Shown here: positions 1-8,533 of the stretch, piece after piece | How positions within the stretch are numbered: position 1 is the stretch's first letter | How the letters are laid out: the number at the start of each line of letters is the position of its first letter | Assembly (NCBI GenBank): GCA_002284615.2 | Contig: MU069443.1 | Location: 469,981-491,639, forward strand | Source of the DNA: Dunaliella salina | Lineage: Eukaryota > Chlorophyta > Chlorophyceae > Chlamydomonadales > Dunaliellaceae | Direction of reading: 5' to 3' | DNA length: 21,659 nt | Made by a program: the position numbers and the translations under genes | The notes under the pieces: model-generated | What the model saw: only the letters and a program-made list of their open reading frames with translations | What the model was told of the DNA's origin: nothing | The model's database searches: none

Positions 1-27
1 TCTCTCTCTCTCTCTCACACACACACA

Positions 28-83
<56 letters not shown>
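1..83. repeat. (TC)n/(AC)n compound microsatellite
   Basis: An almost pure TC dinucleotide tract, broken once by a short AC run near positions 17-30. It touches the window edge, so its true length is unknown. It has no coding meaning; open frames through it would only be Leu/Ser or Arg/Glu repeats. Confidence 0.97.
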
Positions 84-84
<1 letters not shown>

Positions 85-319
85 GCCTCTCATGGCTTTC
101 TCAAGGCTTCCTTGGGCAGGCCTTGCAGCTGCCCCATTGCATGTCTATGTCAGGAAGGGATACGCAATCCAACTGTTGCTGCTTCACAAGCAATACACTG
201 GATAATTGCATTCGATGCAGGTGATTTAAAAATGGCAGCAGCATTGACGGGAGGCTGGATGGAGTTGACCTTCATGGTGGGTTCTCAGGTCTTCTGACCG
301 TGCAGTAATTTTAATTTGG
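84..319. other. No recognisable feature
   Basis: Short open frames exist on both strands but none resembles a known family or shows splice-like borders joined to a coding-like frame. I see nothing further here. Confidence 0.5.
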
Positions 320-472
320 TGTGACACTGGAGTGGTTACTGAAGCTGATCTGGGCTCAAAGTGCTGCCAGAGCAGACCATTGACAACATTGTGGTTCTGA
401 ATTAGTGTGACACATGAGTGGCATTTGAAAAAGCTTGAAGCCGAAAGTGCAGACCATTGACAACATTGTGAT
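320..472. repeat. Imperfect tandem duplication, unit about 80 bp
   Basis: The 20-mer GCAGACCATTGACAACATTG occurs at 372 and again at 449. The preceding GTGACAC...GAGTGG motif occurs at 321 and 407. The two blocks are therefore a degenerate head-to-tail duplication whose spacing differs by about 9 bp through indels. No coding frame is maintained across both units. Confidence 0.8.
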
Positions 473-1979
473 GCTGCTTTCCAGAGTGTTGATTTCCCCC
501 AGGGTGGTGCCTGTCTTACAGCATTTATCTCACGCTCGGAGCATGCTTTTGTGGATGCCATATGCAGAAAAGAGATGGCTACACGCGGATGATTTGGTTG
601 GTGCATGCCGGCTTGCCGTAATGGTAAGCACTGTGCCTGTTCCTCACGCCGGGCATTGCCAAATGACAGACTGTAGATTTGGTGTTTGACTGGATCTCAG
701 CAATGGAGTGCTCCTCATCAGAATTGTGTTCAAGCATTGCTACTTTTGCTTATGTCTGCTTCATATACCTGGTAATGACCAAGCAACCCTCAGAAAGGCC
801 AATTCGGACAGGATTGTTCCCAGAAGGTTTAACAGTTTGCTGGGCAGCACACATTTACCCGAATTTTTGTCTGCCTCAGGAGCCAAAAACAGGGAAAAGA
901 TCCAGATCCATAGGTTGCAATGATATGCAGCAAGGTACACATCCAGAGGGGGTGTAACCATTGTTGCAGTCTGTGGGACCAAACTTTCCTGGGCCAGCTA
1001 GGGCCATTTCTCACTCCCAATGTTTTTGTATTTGACACCCCCATTCATTATGCTAACACCCTGCATTCAAAAATAAGAAAGAAGGAGATCAAAATTTGAC
1101 CTTTTTGGCAACCACTGTGCTCAAGTTTCTCTGAGGGAAATGGCTGAAATTTTACATTACACAAACCACTGGGTCTTTTCACCCAATTTTTTTAAAACTG
1201 ATATTCTTTTGACACGAGAACTCCAAATCACCAAACATTGTTCAATTTGGATTAGTAGGTGGTCTGGAATGGAGATTTGGTGGTGAAAACTAGGGTTCAC
1301 GCTGCGGCTGATCAGGCACGTGCCCTGTATCTGGCACCCCTGGAACTCCTGTGTCAGAGAAAGCTCGTGAAATATGCTGCCAGAGGAGCCCAAGTTACCA
1401 TGGAGCCAGTCACAGGAGAGCTATGCTGGGAGCATGCAAAAAGTAGGCAAGTATGGGCCCCAGATAACCCCTTCTGGTATTCACCCAGATCTTGATCTGG
1501 CCATATCTTAGGAACCTATGAATGATTCTGGACCAATGGTTCTAGGATGCCCTCTTAGCACTGACAAAATGTGGTTCAGATTTTTCCATATGTTTTTGAG
1601 GTAAAGTCTCTGGAAGTCCCATACAATGATTACTCCCTTCTGGCACACGTCTATCATAAGATTGATTGACTCTTCTTTGCTTGCCGCAGCAAACCAGGTA
1701 GTACTCACGGCGAGGACTGTTTTTGGGGGGGTCTGTCATAGGAAATTGTTCTGAGGCCCCCTGGCCTTGCCTTCCCCCAGTCTTTGGCGCATTTATGTTC
1801 TATGATTACAAAGACACGGCTCTGCAAAAAAAAAAAGTTGTGGGGAAATCGGCGTGTGTGTGCTAAGGTCCTCAGAAAGGGGGAAAATGGGAAATGTGGT
1901 GACAAGTGAGGGAAGCATCGCAAGCGACGCTGAAAGACTGGCCAAGCCAGTCTCTCACTGACTGAAGGTTTCGGTCACA
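473..1979. other. Intergenic-looking DNA without recognisable genes
   Basis: Open frames of 60-92 codons occur on both strands. None shows recognisable motifs, a consistent frame over distance, or matching splice sites. Homopolymer runs (A10 near 1826, G8 near 1725) are the only local oddities. I see no RNA gene. Confidence 0.5.
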
Positions 1980-2029
1980 ACTCCCTTGACTTGCAAGACC
2001 CCCCCCCCCTGTGACAGCACTTGAGCATG

Positions 2030-2250
2030 CCATGATGCATGTGCAAGTGTGACTCTTTACCAACAAGTATTGCTCTGTGCGCTGCAGCATATATTACTGA
2101 ATGCATGGCTTTGCATATTTATGTGCATATTACTGCTTGCATCACTTCTGCATGCAACACCACACATGGCTGTGTGCATTACTGCATGGATTGCTGTGTG
2201 CATTGCTGCATGCCTTGTTCATGCATGCATGCACGCACGCACACTTCTTC
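2030..2250. repeat. TGCAT-rich degenerate repeat region
   Basis: The stretch is dominated by TGCAT/GCATG words. It contains a clear 24-bp tandem pair around 2168-2215 (CTGTGTGCATTACTGCATGG then CTGTGTGCATTGCTGCATGC). It ends in alternating GCATGCATGCATGC and GCACGCACGCACAC. Overlapping open frames on both strands of up to 197 codons run through it. They look like products of the His/Cys/Met-rich repeat rather than genes. Confidence 0.7.
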
Positions 2251-2464
2251 CATGCTTGTTGGTGCCATGCCTTGCTCACTTGCACCCCTGCCATTATCAA
2301 CAGCAGGCTGTGCTCCAGAGGCCCCGGCAAGGGTTTTCAATTTTGCATCTTGGTGAAGGCTATGTCGACTGGAGCAGTCCCAAGGGCCTGAGGTGGCCGG
2401 ATGGTCAAACCGAAGCAAAGCAGAATCCATGTGGAATCTTTGTACTCAGGCAGTCCCCATGGCC

Positions 2465-2960
2465 TCTCCCACTAAAATGGCACTGCTGTGCTGCAAGCAC
2501 CTTTTTGCACCTTTTTCTTGCCTGCATGTCAGGTTTCAGGGCGGGGGGGTGCACTAGGCAGGCCATGCTGACTTTCTCCTGCTCAGCCACCAGACGGAGG
2601 GATTTCAGAACTTTTTACGTGGGGCTTCTGCCACCAAGCTGACAAAGCAGTGCTGCATGACTTTTTCTTGGCCTGCATGCTAAGTTTCAGGGCGGGGGGG
2701 ATGCTGGGGGGTCACGCTGCCACCTTCCGCTCAGCTACCAGACAAGGTTTTTCCGCTCTTTGCACGGGGCTTCTCCCAAGAAAGTGACGCTGCAGTGCTG
2801 CATAAACTTGTTTGCTTGGCCTACATGCCCAGTTTCAGGGCGGGGGGCCCAATGGGTGGGCCAGGGCGGCAGGTGTGAAGTTCACTGGGAAACAGGCAAC
2901 GCTAGGGGCTCACACCCCATGAATGGGGCTTCGCCAAAAAATGGGAATTTCCCACCCTAC
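2465..2960. repeat. Imperfect tandem repeat, unit about 150 bp, about 3 copies
   Basis: The core TTTCAGGGCGGGG recurs at 2534, 2685 and 2833, so the spacings are 151 and 148 bp. Each core is preceded by a CTTGxCTxCATG word. It is followed about 75 bp later by (A/T)CGxGGCTTC, as in ACGTGGGGCTTCTG and GCACGGGGCTTCTC. A fourth weak GGGGCTTC lies near 2926. Units diverge by indels, so this is an old minisatellite. No frame is conserved between units. Confidence 0.85.
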
Positions 2961-3675
2961 CCCATTTGTCAATATTTCCCTCAAGTGTGTAACAATGGTA
3001 TGGCCAACACCATTACAAAAGAAATGGGGCAGATTAGTGGTCTGGCTGGGTCAGGGTGGACGAGAGCGTCCGGGAGGTTATGAGGACCTGTGAACCCTCG
3101 CCTCTGTTTTATGTCAAGGAGCACTTCCAAGGAGCTTTACTACACATGTCATTGATTAAAACATCTTTTCTGCCATATTCATAAACTCAAAAACGGGGTC
3201 AAAATTTTGAGGTTTGACCGGATTTCCAGCCAAACTTTGACCGGACCTAGATCAGGCCCCGGCTCCGGTACCAGGATAAAAGTAGTGCTAACAAAAGTGT
3301 CCAACTCACTAATTTTCACCCCGGCACCAGAGCCGAGCCAGGAGGTTCAAAAAGAATCACAGGACGTCATGTCAAAAGTTTCGCCCGGATCCCTTGCCCC
3401 CCTTCCCCCTCTCCCCCCCCCCAAAAACCTCTCTTCTAGGGCCCCAGCACAGACAAAAAGGGTACCAATCTGCTCCCCTTTCAAAACCCATCTATCTTTA
3501 TGCTTAATGCATTGAAGGAGTGAGTTGCAGTAGAGATGTGGAGCAAAAACTGACGTACGCATGCAGCCGGTCCTGCCAGGGACCCAAAAGTTGCTTGCCA
3601 TCCCGACTTCACTAAGCAATAACACAGACTATTCCAGATTGGGTTTTCCCAAATGACATTGCCTCACCTGCTCGG
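2961..3675. other. No recognised gene; low-complexity C-rich patch
   Basis: There is a repeated GGTTTGACCGGA/CTTTGACCGGAC word near 3210-3245, and a C-rich stretch at 3395-3424 that gives Pro-rich frames. A 102-codon plus-strand frame (3207-3515) has a proline-rich, compositionally biased translation that I do not recognise. I do not call it a gene. Confidence 0.45.
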
Positions 3676-3680
3676 CACCA

Positions 3681-4192
3681 AATAAAAGAAAAGAAAAACT
3701 ACGCAGGCAGTGAACACACTCCCCACATCAATTAAGGAAAAGGGGATACCTAGGGCCGAGGCACCGTGTATACGCTTCACCAAGAGAAAGCAAAAGAAAG
3801 AAGTCAGTGGGGATCAGGAGGGTTACTAGCAGTAGCCCGAGCCTGACCTTGTTGAAAGTTGAAAGAGTTTTTCTCAAGAGCGCGTCTGGTGCTAGCAAGT
3901 TTGTAAGCATACAGGACAGAATGAGCATGAAGCTTCCGAGCAAGCTTGGTGGCCTTGAAAGTGTCAAGACCAAGCTCCTTAAGAGGCCCTAAAGTGTGCG
4001 GGGTGTAGATGACTCCTCCCACGCCTAACAGGATAGTATGGAGGGTGACTTGAGCTGAGGCCCCAGAGAGATGACGACAAAGGTCGCGGTGCTGCAGCTT
4101 GGAGGCCTCAAGCTGGCTGTTGGGCCGGGTTTCCTCACAGTATTTGACTTCTACAAGGTGGATGTGCCTCTTATCTGGGCACCAAAGCCGCC
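3681..4192 (-). mobile_element. Family B non-LTR retroelement 3' end, copy 1
   Basis: This is a 5'-truncated relic read right to left. It has a C-terminal coding segment (stop at 3804), a 3' UTR, CCTTAATTGAT, a terminal hairpin at 3703-3726, and an A-rich tail on the plus strand (CTTTT-type in element sense). The hairpin arms in element sense are GTGGG-g-AGTG and CACT-g-CCTGC around loop TGTT. The AGTG/CACT pairing is a double change from the AGAG/CTCT of other copies. Head-to-head with copy 2. No clear target-site duplication is visible. Confidence 0.85.
3804..4192 (-). pseudogene. Family B C-terminal PD-(D/E)XK-like domain, copy 1
   Basis: An open minus-strand frame runs to the stop at 3804. 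It encodes, in order, WCPDKRHIHLVEVKYC, a Gln/His-rich helix (QLEASKLQHRDL), VTLHTILLGVGGVIY, LGPLKELGLD, a Lys/Ala/Leu-rich helix with LARKLHAHSVLYAYKLA, RRALE, and the terminal SNPPDPH. The LVEVKYC segment is a plausible E-x-K catalytic strand of a restriction-like endonuclease fold, as in R2-type non-LTR elements. The upstream RPD motif seen in copy 2 is absent because this copy is truncated. The frame stays open up to 4250, but the part above about 4192 lies in copy 2 or junction sequence. The endonuclease assignment is inference; the homology between copies is seen directly. Confidence 0.75.
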
Positions 4193-4697
4193 CTGATGCT
4201 CTTTTTGTGCGCAACATCCCAGGCAGACAAGCCCACCTTGATCCTACCAAGATCCCCCCACAAGACAGGGATATTCACCTCGTTGAACTTTAACTCTGCC
4301 CTGACACAAATCCCTTCACCACCCTAGAACATGCACGGACTCAATATTCCCACACCATAACTAGACTTAAACACGCAGTTTAAGAAACCCAAACAGGAAT
4401 AATAAAGTGACTTTGCATACCATCTTAATTGGTGTGGGTGGCACGATTTACAATGAGCTAACAATCACACCTCTCATAAATCTGGGTCTTACCAAACAGA
4501 AAGCCAAATCACTAGCATCCAAGCTCAGGGGCCATGCCATCCAGAAATTATCCACTATCATTAACACTAGACATGCACTTTGCTTTCAGAGGGCATCTGG
4601 AAGGGGGGTTGATGGGCGCGCAGCGGCGGCTGAGGATGGAAGAAGGAGAGTTCGAGCGCTCAGGGGCATGGCTAGCAATCCTCCAGATCCCCATTAG
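4180..4697 (+). pseudogene. Family B C-terminal PD-(D/E)XK-like domain, copy 2 (broken)
   Basis: RPDALFVRNIPG is followed 20-odd residues later by DRDIHLVEL. The next codon, where copy 1 has the lysine of E-x-K, is a TAA stop (4291-4293). The same frame then continues with CPDTNPFTTLEHARTQYSHT, matching copy 1 EETRPNSQLEASKLQH. It carries two more stops, then shifts frame into VTLHTILIGVGGTIYNE, LINLGLTKQKAKSLASKLRG, IINTRHAL and finally SNPPDPH and stop. The copy is therefore dead. It supplies the RPD motif missing from copy 1. Confidence 0.75.
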
Positions 4698-4742
4698 TTC
4701 TGTCTCTTGCTCTCTCCTATCCTAGTTTTGTCTAGTTTAGGT

Positions 4743-4780
4743 GAGGGCCTCCTGGTGAGGCCTCTAACTTTTGTTAGAGG
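4743..4780 (+). other. 3' UTR stem-loops of family B copy 2
   Basis: Two overlapping hairpins lie here. One is GAGG-g-CCTC, loop CTGGT, GAGGCCTC (4743-4764). The other is a perfect 8-bp stem CCTCTAAC/GTTAGAGG with a TTTT loop (4761-4780). They share CCTC, so only one can form at a time. Equivalent stems occur at the same place in other copies, for example GGCTCAC/GTGAGCC at 8430-8452. Confidence 0.75.
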
Positions 4781-4844
4781 TTCTTCCCTTAATGCACGCG
4801 GCCTTTGGCTTGCGTAGACTTTTCTTTTTTTTAAAGAGCCTTTT

Positions 4845-5187
4845 GCTTTACCAAGGTGCGCCGGCAATGGCCAATTGCTGGATGGTGTGTTTTAAACAGA
4901 GTAGTTCATAACTTTCCAAAGACACAGTACCAGGCAAGTAAGAAGCGATCTGAGGAGGAGGGTGAGAGTGAAGGAGAGGGCCGAAAATTACAAGTATATT
5001 TCAGATTGCAAAGCTGAGGGTGGCAACCACACGAATTGGATGCACACAAAATAGTCATATTATATGATGGAAGTTAAATACCACGAAAATCCTACTAGGT
5101 CTAGTAGACCTGGTGCCCAAAAAAAGCCTCACACTGTGAGTCACAGCAACAACATTTCGTAAACTCCAAGGTGCTTAGATTAAAGGG
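4845..5187. other. No recognisable feature
   Basis: This lies between a family B end and a family A relic. I see no extended coding frame and no structured repeat. A purine-rich stretch (about 4950-4985) is the only compositional feature. Confidence 0.5.
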
Positions 5188-5345
5188 TTTACAAGAGTTT
5201 ACAAGAATAGCCTACAGACCGAGAATCTGACTGATCGGTTGCTGGAGACACACGCTCTACCAGCATTGAAAATTGAGCCAAACTTGACAAAAACGTTGCA
5301 CATTAGCAGCTTGTGAAACTTATGAACTTTTGAACTGGGACAAAG
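5188..5345 (-). pseudogene. Family A LINE C-terminal relic
   Basis: On the minus strand, CATFLSSLAQFSMLVERVSPATDQSDSRSV leads to a stop at 5189. It aligns with the C-terminus at 7007-7120 (FRNFCQSWLQFLMLAGIVSPAADQPLAES). The frame has an internal stop about 40 codons before the end. The stop codon lies within a TTGTAAAC repeat (plus strand GTTTACAAGAGTTTACAAGA at 5187-5206), the same tail type as the other family A copies. Homology upstream of about 5345 cannot be followed by eye. Confidence 0.65.
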
Positions 5346-6290
5346 TCTGAAGTTAAGCCAAACATATTCATTGTCTGTGCGGGTAGGCGCAGGAGATAGA
5401 TGGAAAGACCCAGTAGTGGACTTGCATGTAGAGTGGCAGGGAGCCTAGCCTTAGGGGTTTACACCCTTCCTGATTCTTCCTGGTGGAGTTTGGCGGCATT
5501 GGTCCATGCAACAGTTTTACAAGGCCGTGAAGCTTTCAATTGGTTGCAAAAAGTCTACATTCCTAAGCACCTAATAGCTTTTCCAGGAATGGGTCATCTT
5601 CGGCTTTGAGAGTTGCTGTATGCATGTATACTTGATTGGTACTTGACGTTCGCAATTCTTATGTGTACTTTTTGCTACAAGAATTAGGTTTTGAGAGCTG
5701 CCAAACTTGTGCAAGAAGCGCTGTTATTGCAACTTTTGCCGTACCCATGTGTTTAGGTATGACCAAACGACCAGCAATGAAACTAAGAGTGAATTAAACC
5801 GGTTCGGACCAAGAGAAGAAGGAGCACAAAAGTCTACTCCAGCAAGTTGGCCTCCACCTGGGACACGCTTGGGGCAGCAGCTGTCAAGGGGAGGCCCTGT
5901 CCAGCAAAGTCAAGACCCACCCATCGACCTCAAAGAAAGCTGTTTCACACCTCAGCATGGGCCCCCTTCTTGCGGCCAGCTGTTGCCAAGAGGTAGGTTG
6001 GTAAGGTTACATCGCTATATGTCTACATGGGCAGCTGAGCAGAAATACACAGGTCTGTAACCAGACCAGTCCTAAGGGAAATGAACGAAAACTGTGCTAG
6101 AAGTCCAGGCGCAATGTTTCAGGCAATCAGACACGAACTTGGCTAATGCCAAGGTATCAGCTTGGTTCATGAAGTCTTACAGTGTTGGCCTACCTACCTA
6201 TGGGTGCAACTAAACAGACTCTGTTCGGATGATGGAACTGAGTACGCAGGTCTGTCGGATCCTGAGAAATAGCCAAGAGGTGAGCACACA
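5346..6290. other. No recognised gene
   Basis: The longest open frame (5707-6060, plus, 117 codons) begins Cys-rich and becomes Pro/Gln-rich. I recognise no family and see no matching splice sites, so I leave it uncalled. The rest is unremarkable single-copy-looking sequence. Confidence 0.45.
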
Positions 6291-6294
6291 AGAC

Positions 6295-6580
6295 AGAAAA
6301 AGAAAGACTATGCAGGCAGAGAAACTCTCCCTGATCAATTAAGGAAAGGGAGAAGCGTTAGCTCATAAAAAGCTGTGAGTCCCCTCCACCACAAGGTATG
6401 AATCAAGACAGGCTAACGGGGTTCTGGAGGGTTACTAGAAGCACCTGGCTGTGGGAAATACTCTTGTTTTCATAGCGCAACGTGTGGAAACAAGTTTGTG
6501 GGCATGTTGAACAGAATGGGCATGAAGTCGCTGAGCAAGCTCAGTGGCACTTAGGTGATCCAGTCCTAGTTGTTTCCAGC
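6295..6580 (-). mobile_element. Family B retroelement 3' end, copy 3
   Basis: In element sense this contains WKQLGLDHLSATELAQRLHA, HSVQHAHKLVSTR, a frameshift, SHSQ, and SSNPPEPR then stop at 6413 (usual ending NPPDPH). The 3' UTR, CCTTAATTGAT and a terminal hairpin at 6313-6333 follow. The arms are CAGG-g-AGAG and CTCT-g-CCTG around TTT. Compared with copies at 8479 and 15772, the outer pair T-A has become C-G, a compensated change. The tail is AGTCTTTCTTTTTCT. Confidence 0.85.
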
Positions 6581-6587
6581 TTCAGAG

Positions 6588-6715
6588 TAGTAGGAGGGCT
6601 TCCTGGTGAGGCCTCTAACTTTTGTTAGAGGTTCTTCCCTTAATGCACGCGGCCTTTGGCTTGCGTAGACTTTTCTTTTCTTTTCCTTTTCTTTTCTTCA
6701 GAGTATGCTCAATAT
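6588..6715 (+). mobile_element. Family B retroelement 3' tail, copy 4
   Basis: Only the 3' UTR is present. It has the GAGG...GAGGCCTC stem, the perfect stem-loop at 6612-6631, CCTTAATGC, the terminal hairpin at 6647-6666, and a CTTTTCTTTTC repeat tail. It lies head-to-head against copy 3 with almost no spacer and is nearly identical to copy 2 over 80 bp. Confidence 0.85.
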
Positions 6716-6774
6716 AAACAGTTCCAACAACGACCAGGAGAATAGGGGTGAATTGCTTTTTAGTTTTAGTGCTA

Positions 6775-6885
6775 AAGTAAACAAAAAAGTCTATGCTGGC
6801 ACTAACCAGCGTGCATTAAGGAAAGCCCAGCAGTTAACACTGGCACTAATAGTGAGCCCCACCAACGAAGGTTAGCTATGAGCAG
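6775..6885 (-). mobile_element. Family B retroelement 3' tail, copy 12
   Basis: Reading the minus strand: GGTGGGGCTCAC, a weak stem around GTTAAC, then CCTTAATGCAC, a hairpin with a perfect 5-bp stem (GCTGG, loop TTAGTG, CCAGC; 6795-6810), then ATAGACTTTTTTG. The flanks of the hairpin match copies 2 and 4, yet the stem is an entirely different sequence that still pairs. Confidence 0.7.
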
Positions 6886-6995
6886 CCCAGTCAATGTAGG
6901 TCCGGCGGGTCATCAGCCATCCATCCCGCTGCGCGCCTCGCTGTCGTGTACGCAGCCCTCCCTGTAGCCCCCTCTTCCAAATCCCCATTGCTTAC

Positions 6996-7026
6996 GTTAC
7001 AAGGGGTTACAAGGGGTTACAAGGGT
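6996..7026 (-). repeat. Family A 3' terminal short tandem repeat
   Basis: The plus strand reads GTTACAAGGG repeated about three times with period 11. In element sense this is CTTGTAACCC, and the protein stop codon is the TAA inside one unit. It is equivalent to the tail repeats at 5187-5206 and 12322-12340. Short 3' repeats of this sort are known in several LINE clades in place of poly(A). Confidence 0.75.
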
Positions 7027-7480
7027 GGCCTACAGCCAAAGACTCTGTCAGAGACTCTGCCAGTGGCTGGTCGGCTGCTGGTGAAACAATCCCAGCCAGC
7101 ATCAAAAATTGAAGCCAACTCTGACAAAAATTTCGAAAATCTGTGCGAGTCTTGGTTGAGGAAAGTACCGTGATCTCAGGGTCAGTCAACACGTGGTAGC
7201 TCGCCAAGAGAGGAATGAAGTTAGTGTTTGGAAGCTGGGCAAAAGTACGTAATGGTTTGAAAAGATCAAGGAAAAAGCCCTTGTATTTTCTGCGCAGCTC
7301 ACACATCTGCAGGCAATAGAAAAGAACATGTTTCTTGTCCTGGACTTCAGCGCACTCATACTTCTCACAAATGTTTGAACCACCCAGCCATTTACAGGAG
7401 TCGACCTTCAAGCAGTGGGCACGAAGCCTACACCTACTCATATTCCTTATGACTCCTTCATCCAAATCTACAAATAGATA
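7007..7480 (-). pseudogene. Family A LINE C-terminal Cys/His domain
   Basis: The open minus frame begins YLFVDLDEGVIRNMSRCRLR. It passes through a Cys/His-rich core, CEKYECAEVQDKKHVLFYC, then LRRKYKGFF, and ends SPAADQPLAES...NPL. The plus-strand copy has the parallel RNVSRFRLRAYTLRVD...DEAYVLFKC...RRK. The core resembles a degenerate C-x-C/H-x4-C zinc-binding segment, often found after the RT in LINE-like elements, but the spacing of the first cysteines is unusual (C-x4-C). That may be decay. The first few codons, up to the TA at 7479, may come from the fold-back insert. Confidence 0.75.
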
Positions 7481-8209
7481 CCGTGTCTCCATGACCAATT
7501 CGAATGGCCCCCCAAAAAATTAATAAAGATTTTGAATTTAGTTCGAACGGGGGACCAAAAATAAATATTTCAATTAGAATGGGTTCGAAGGGCTTAAAGC
7601 TGGCATTAATTTCTCAATTTGAATACTCGATTCAACTTTTTTTGCTATTTCCAAGCCTTTTCAGCCCTTTTCAGCCCCAGGGATATTTAGTTTCCAATTC
7701 GGATGGGGTTCAAACGTCGGCGATAATTATGGCAGGGGGGGGAGCCAATGTGATTTTCGGGCAAAAGCGTGCGCAAGTTTTTGATTTTCAATTCAATTGG
7801 GCGGATGTGCCACCTTTTTGCGTTGACCATATCCAGTGCAAACTAGGGGCATTGGTCAAGTACACGTTATTATTTATATACATAGTATGTTCATCAGGCC
7901 TAGGCCACGTCTGTTCAGCTTGCACTGGATATGGCCAACGCAAAAAGTGTCCAGTCTGCCCAACCCATCCCGCAGGCCTGGGCATGCAGAACACCAAGGT
8001 CATTGCTGTGTCACTGCAGCGCATCAAGTGGAGAGGAGCGGGCAGAAGTTCCATTTCCATTTCCATTTTCAAACAAGAATCAAAAATCGGAAAACTTGCG
8101 CACATTTTCGCCCGAAAACCACATTGGCTTCCCGCCATGCCATAGTAAAAATTTTCGAATTTTGGCTCCAGAATTAATTGATTTTTGAATTGGTCATGGA
8201 GACACGGTA
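7479..8209. mobile_element. Fold-back / MITE-like DNA element with TA target duplication
   Basis: Perfect 21-bp terminal inverted repeats, CCGTGTCTCCATGACCAATT+C at 7481-7501 and its complement at 8187-8207, are each bordered by TA. Two further inverted arm pairs lie inside. One is 7729-7790 against about 8085-8144, sharing GCCAATGTG, TTTTCGGGC and GCGCAAGTTTT. The other is 7811-7843 against 7917-7951, sharing TTTTTGCGTTG and CCATATCCAGTGCAA. A 213-codon plus frame (7504-8145) runs through it with no transposase motif. It looks like a product of the AT-rich arms. The TA border fits Tc1/mariner-type mobilisation, but TA is palindromic and so weak proof. Confidence 0.85.
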
Positions 8210-8235
8210 TGTTGGGATCCAAAAGGGTGTGCACG

Positions 8236-8533
8236 CTGTTTAATTTAAAGGCCACGAAGCTTGCTCAACAACTTCATGCCCATTCTGTTCAATATGCCCA
8301 CAAACTAGTCACCACACCCGCGCAATTGAAAATAAGAATGTTTCCCACAGCCAGATTCTAGAGCCAGGTGCTTCTAGAAACCCTCCAGATCCACATTAGC
8401 ATTCTCTTTTTCATACCTTGTGGTGAAGCGGCTCACGGCTCTTTTGTGAGCCAATGTGTTTCCTTTTCCTTAATTGATGTAGGGAGAGTTTCTCTGCCTA
8501 CGTAGTTTTTCTTTTCTCACTGTTTGAATCAAA
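8236..8533 (+). mobile_element. Family B retroelement 3' end, copy 5, with target-site duplication
   Basis: It encodes KATKLAQQLHAHSVQYAHKL, a frameshift, then AIENKNVSHSQILEP and ASRNPPDPH with stop at 8391-8393. The 3' UTR has a perfect stem-loop GGCTCAC/GTGAGCC at 8430-8452 and CCTTAATTGAT. The terminal hairpin at 8479-8501 has arms GTAGG-g-AGAG and CTCT-g-CCTAC around TTT, followed by GTAGTTTTTCTTTTC. Flanking CTGTTTAATTTAAA (8236-8249) and CTGTTTGAATCAAA (8520-8533) match at 11 of 14. Both form part of the interrupted family A reading frame, which supports a true duplication. Confidence 0.85.

Larger units (their letters stand above)
4180..4840 (+). mobile_element. Family B non-LTR retroelement 3' end, copy 2
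   Basis: The plus-strand relic begins near RPDALFV, at the head of copy 1, and runs through the C-terminal domain (stop at 4695-4697). Its 3' UTR carries a perfect stem-loop at 4761-4780 (CCTCTAAC, TTTT, GTTAGAGG). CCTTAATGC and the terminal hairpin at 4796-4815 follow, then GTAGACTTTTCTTT. The last 80 bp match copy 4 (6601-6680) almost exactly. That makes these two the youngest or most recently shared ends in the window. Confidence 0.85.

Noticed and set aside
2049..2642. 197-codon plus-strand open frame
   Set aside because: It runs through the TGCAT-rich and 150-bp repeats. Overlapping frames are also open and the composition is His/Cys/Leu-biased.
4796..4840. Bacterial-type intrinsic terminator (hairpin followed by T-rich tract)
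   Set aside because: The same hairpin and tail occur at the ends of many retroelement copies, two with target-site duplications, so they are element 3' ends in a eukaryotic genome.
7504..8145. 213-codon plus-strand open frame
   Set aside because: It lies entirely within the fold-back element and has no recognisable domain. The opposite strand is similarly open because of the inverted arms.
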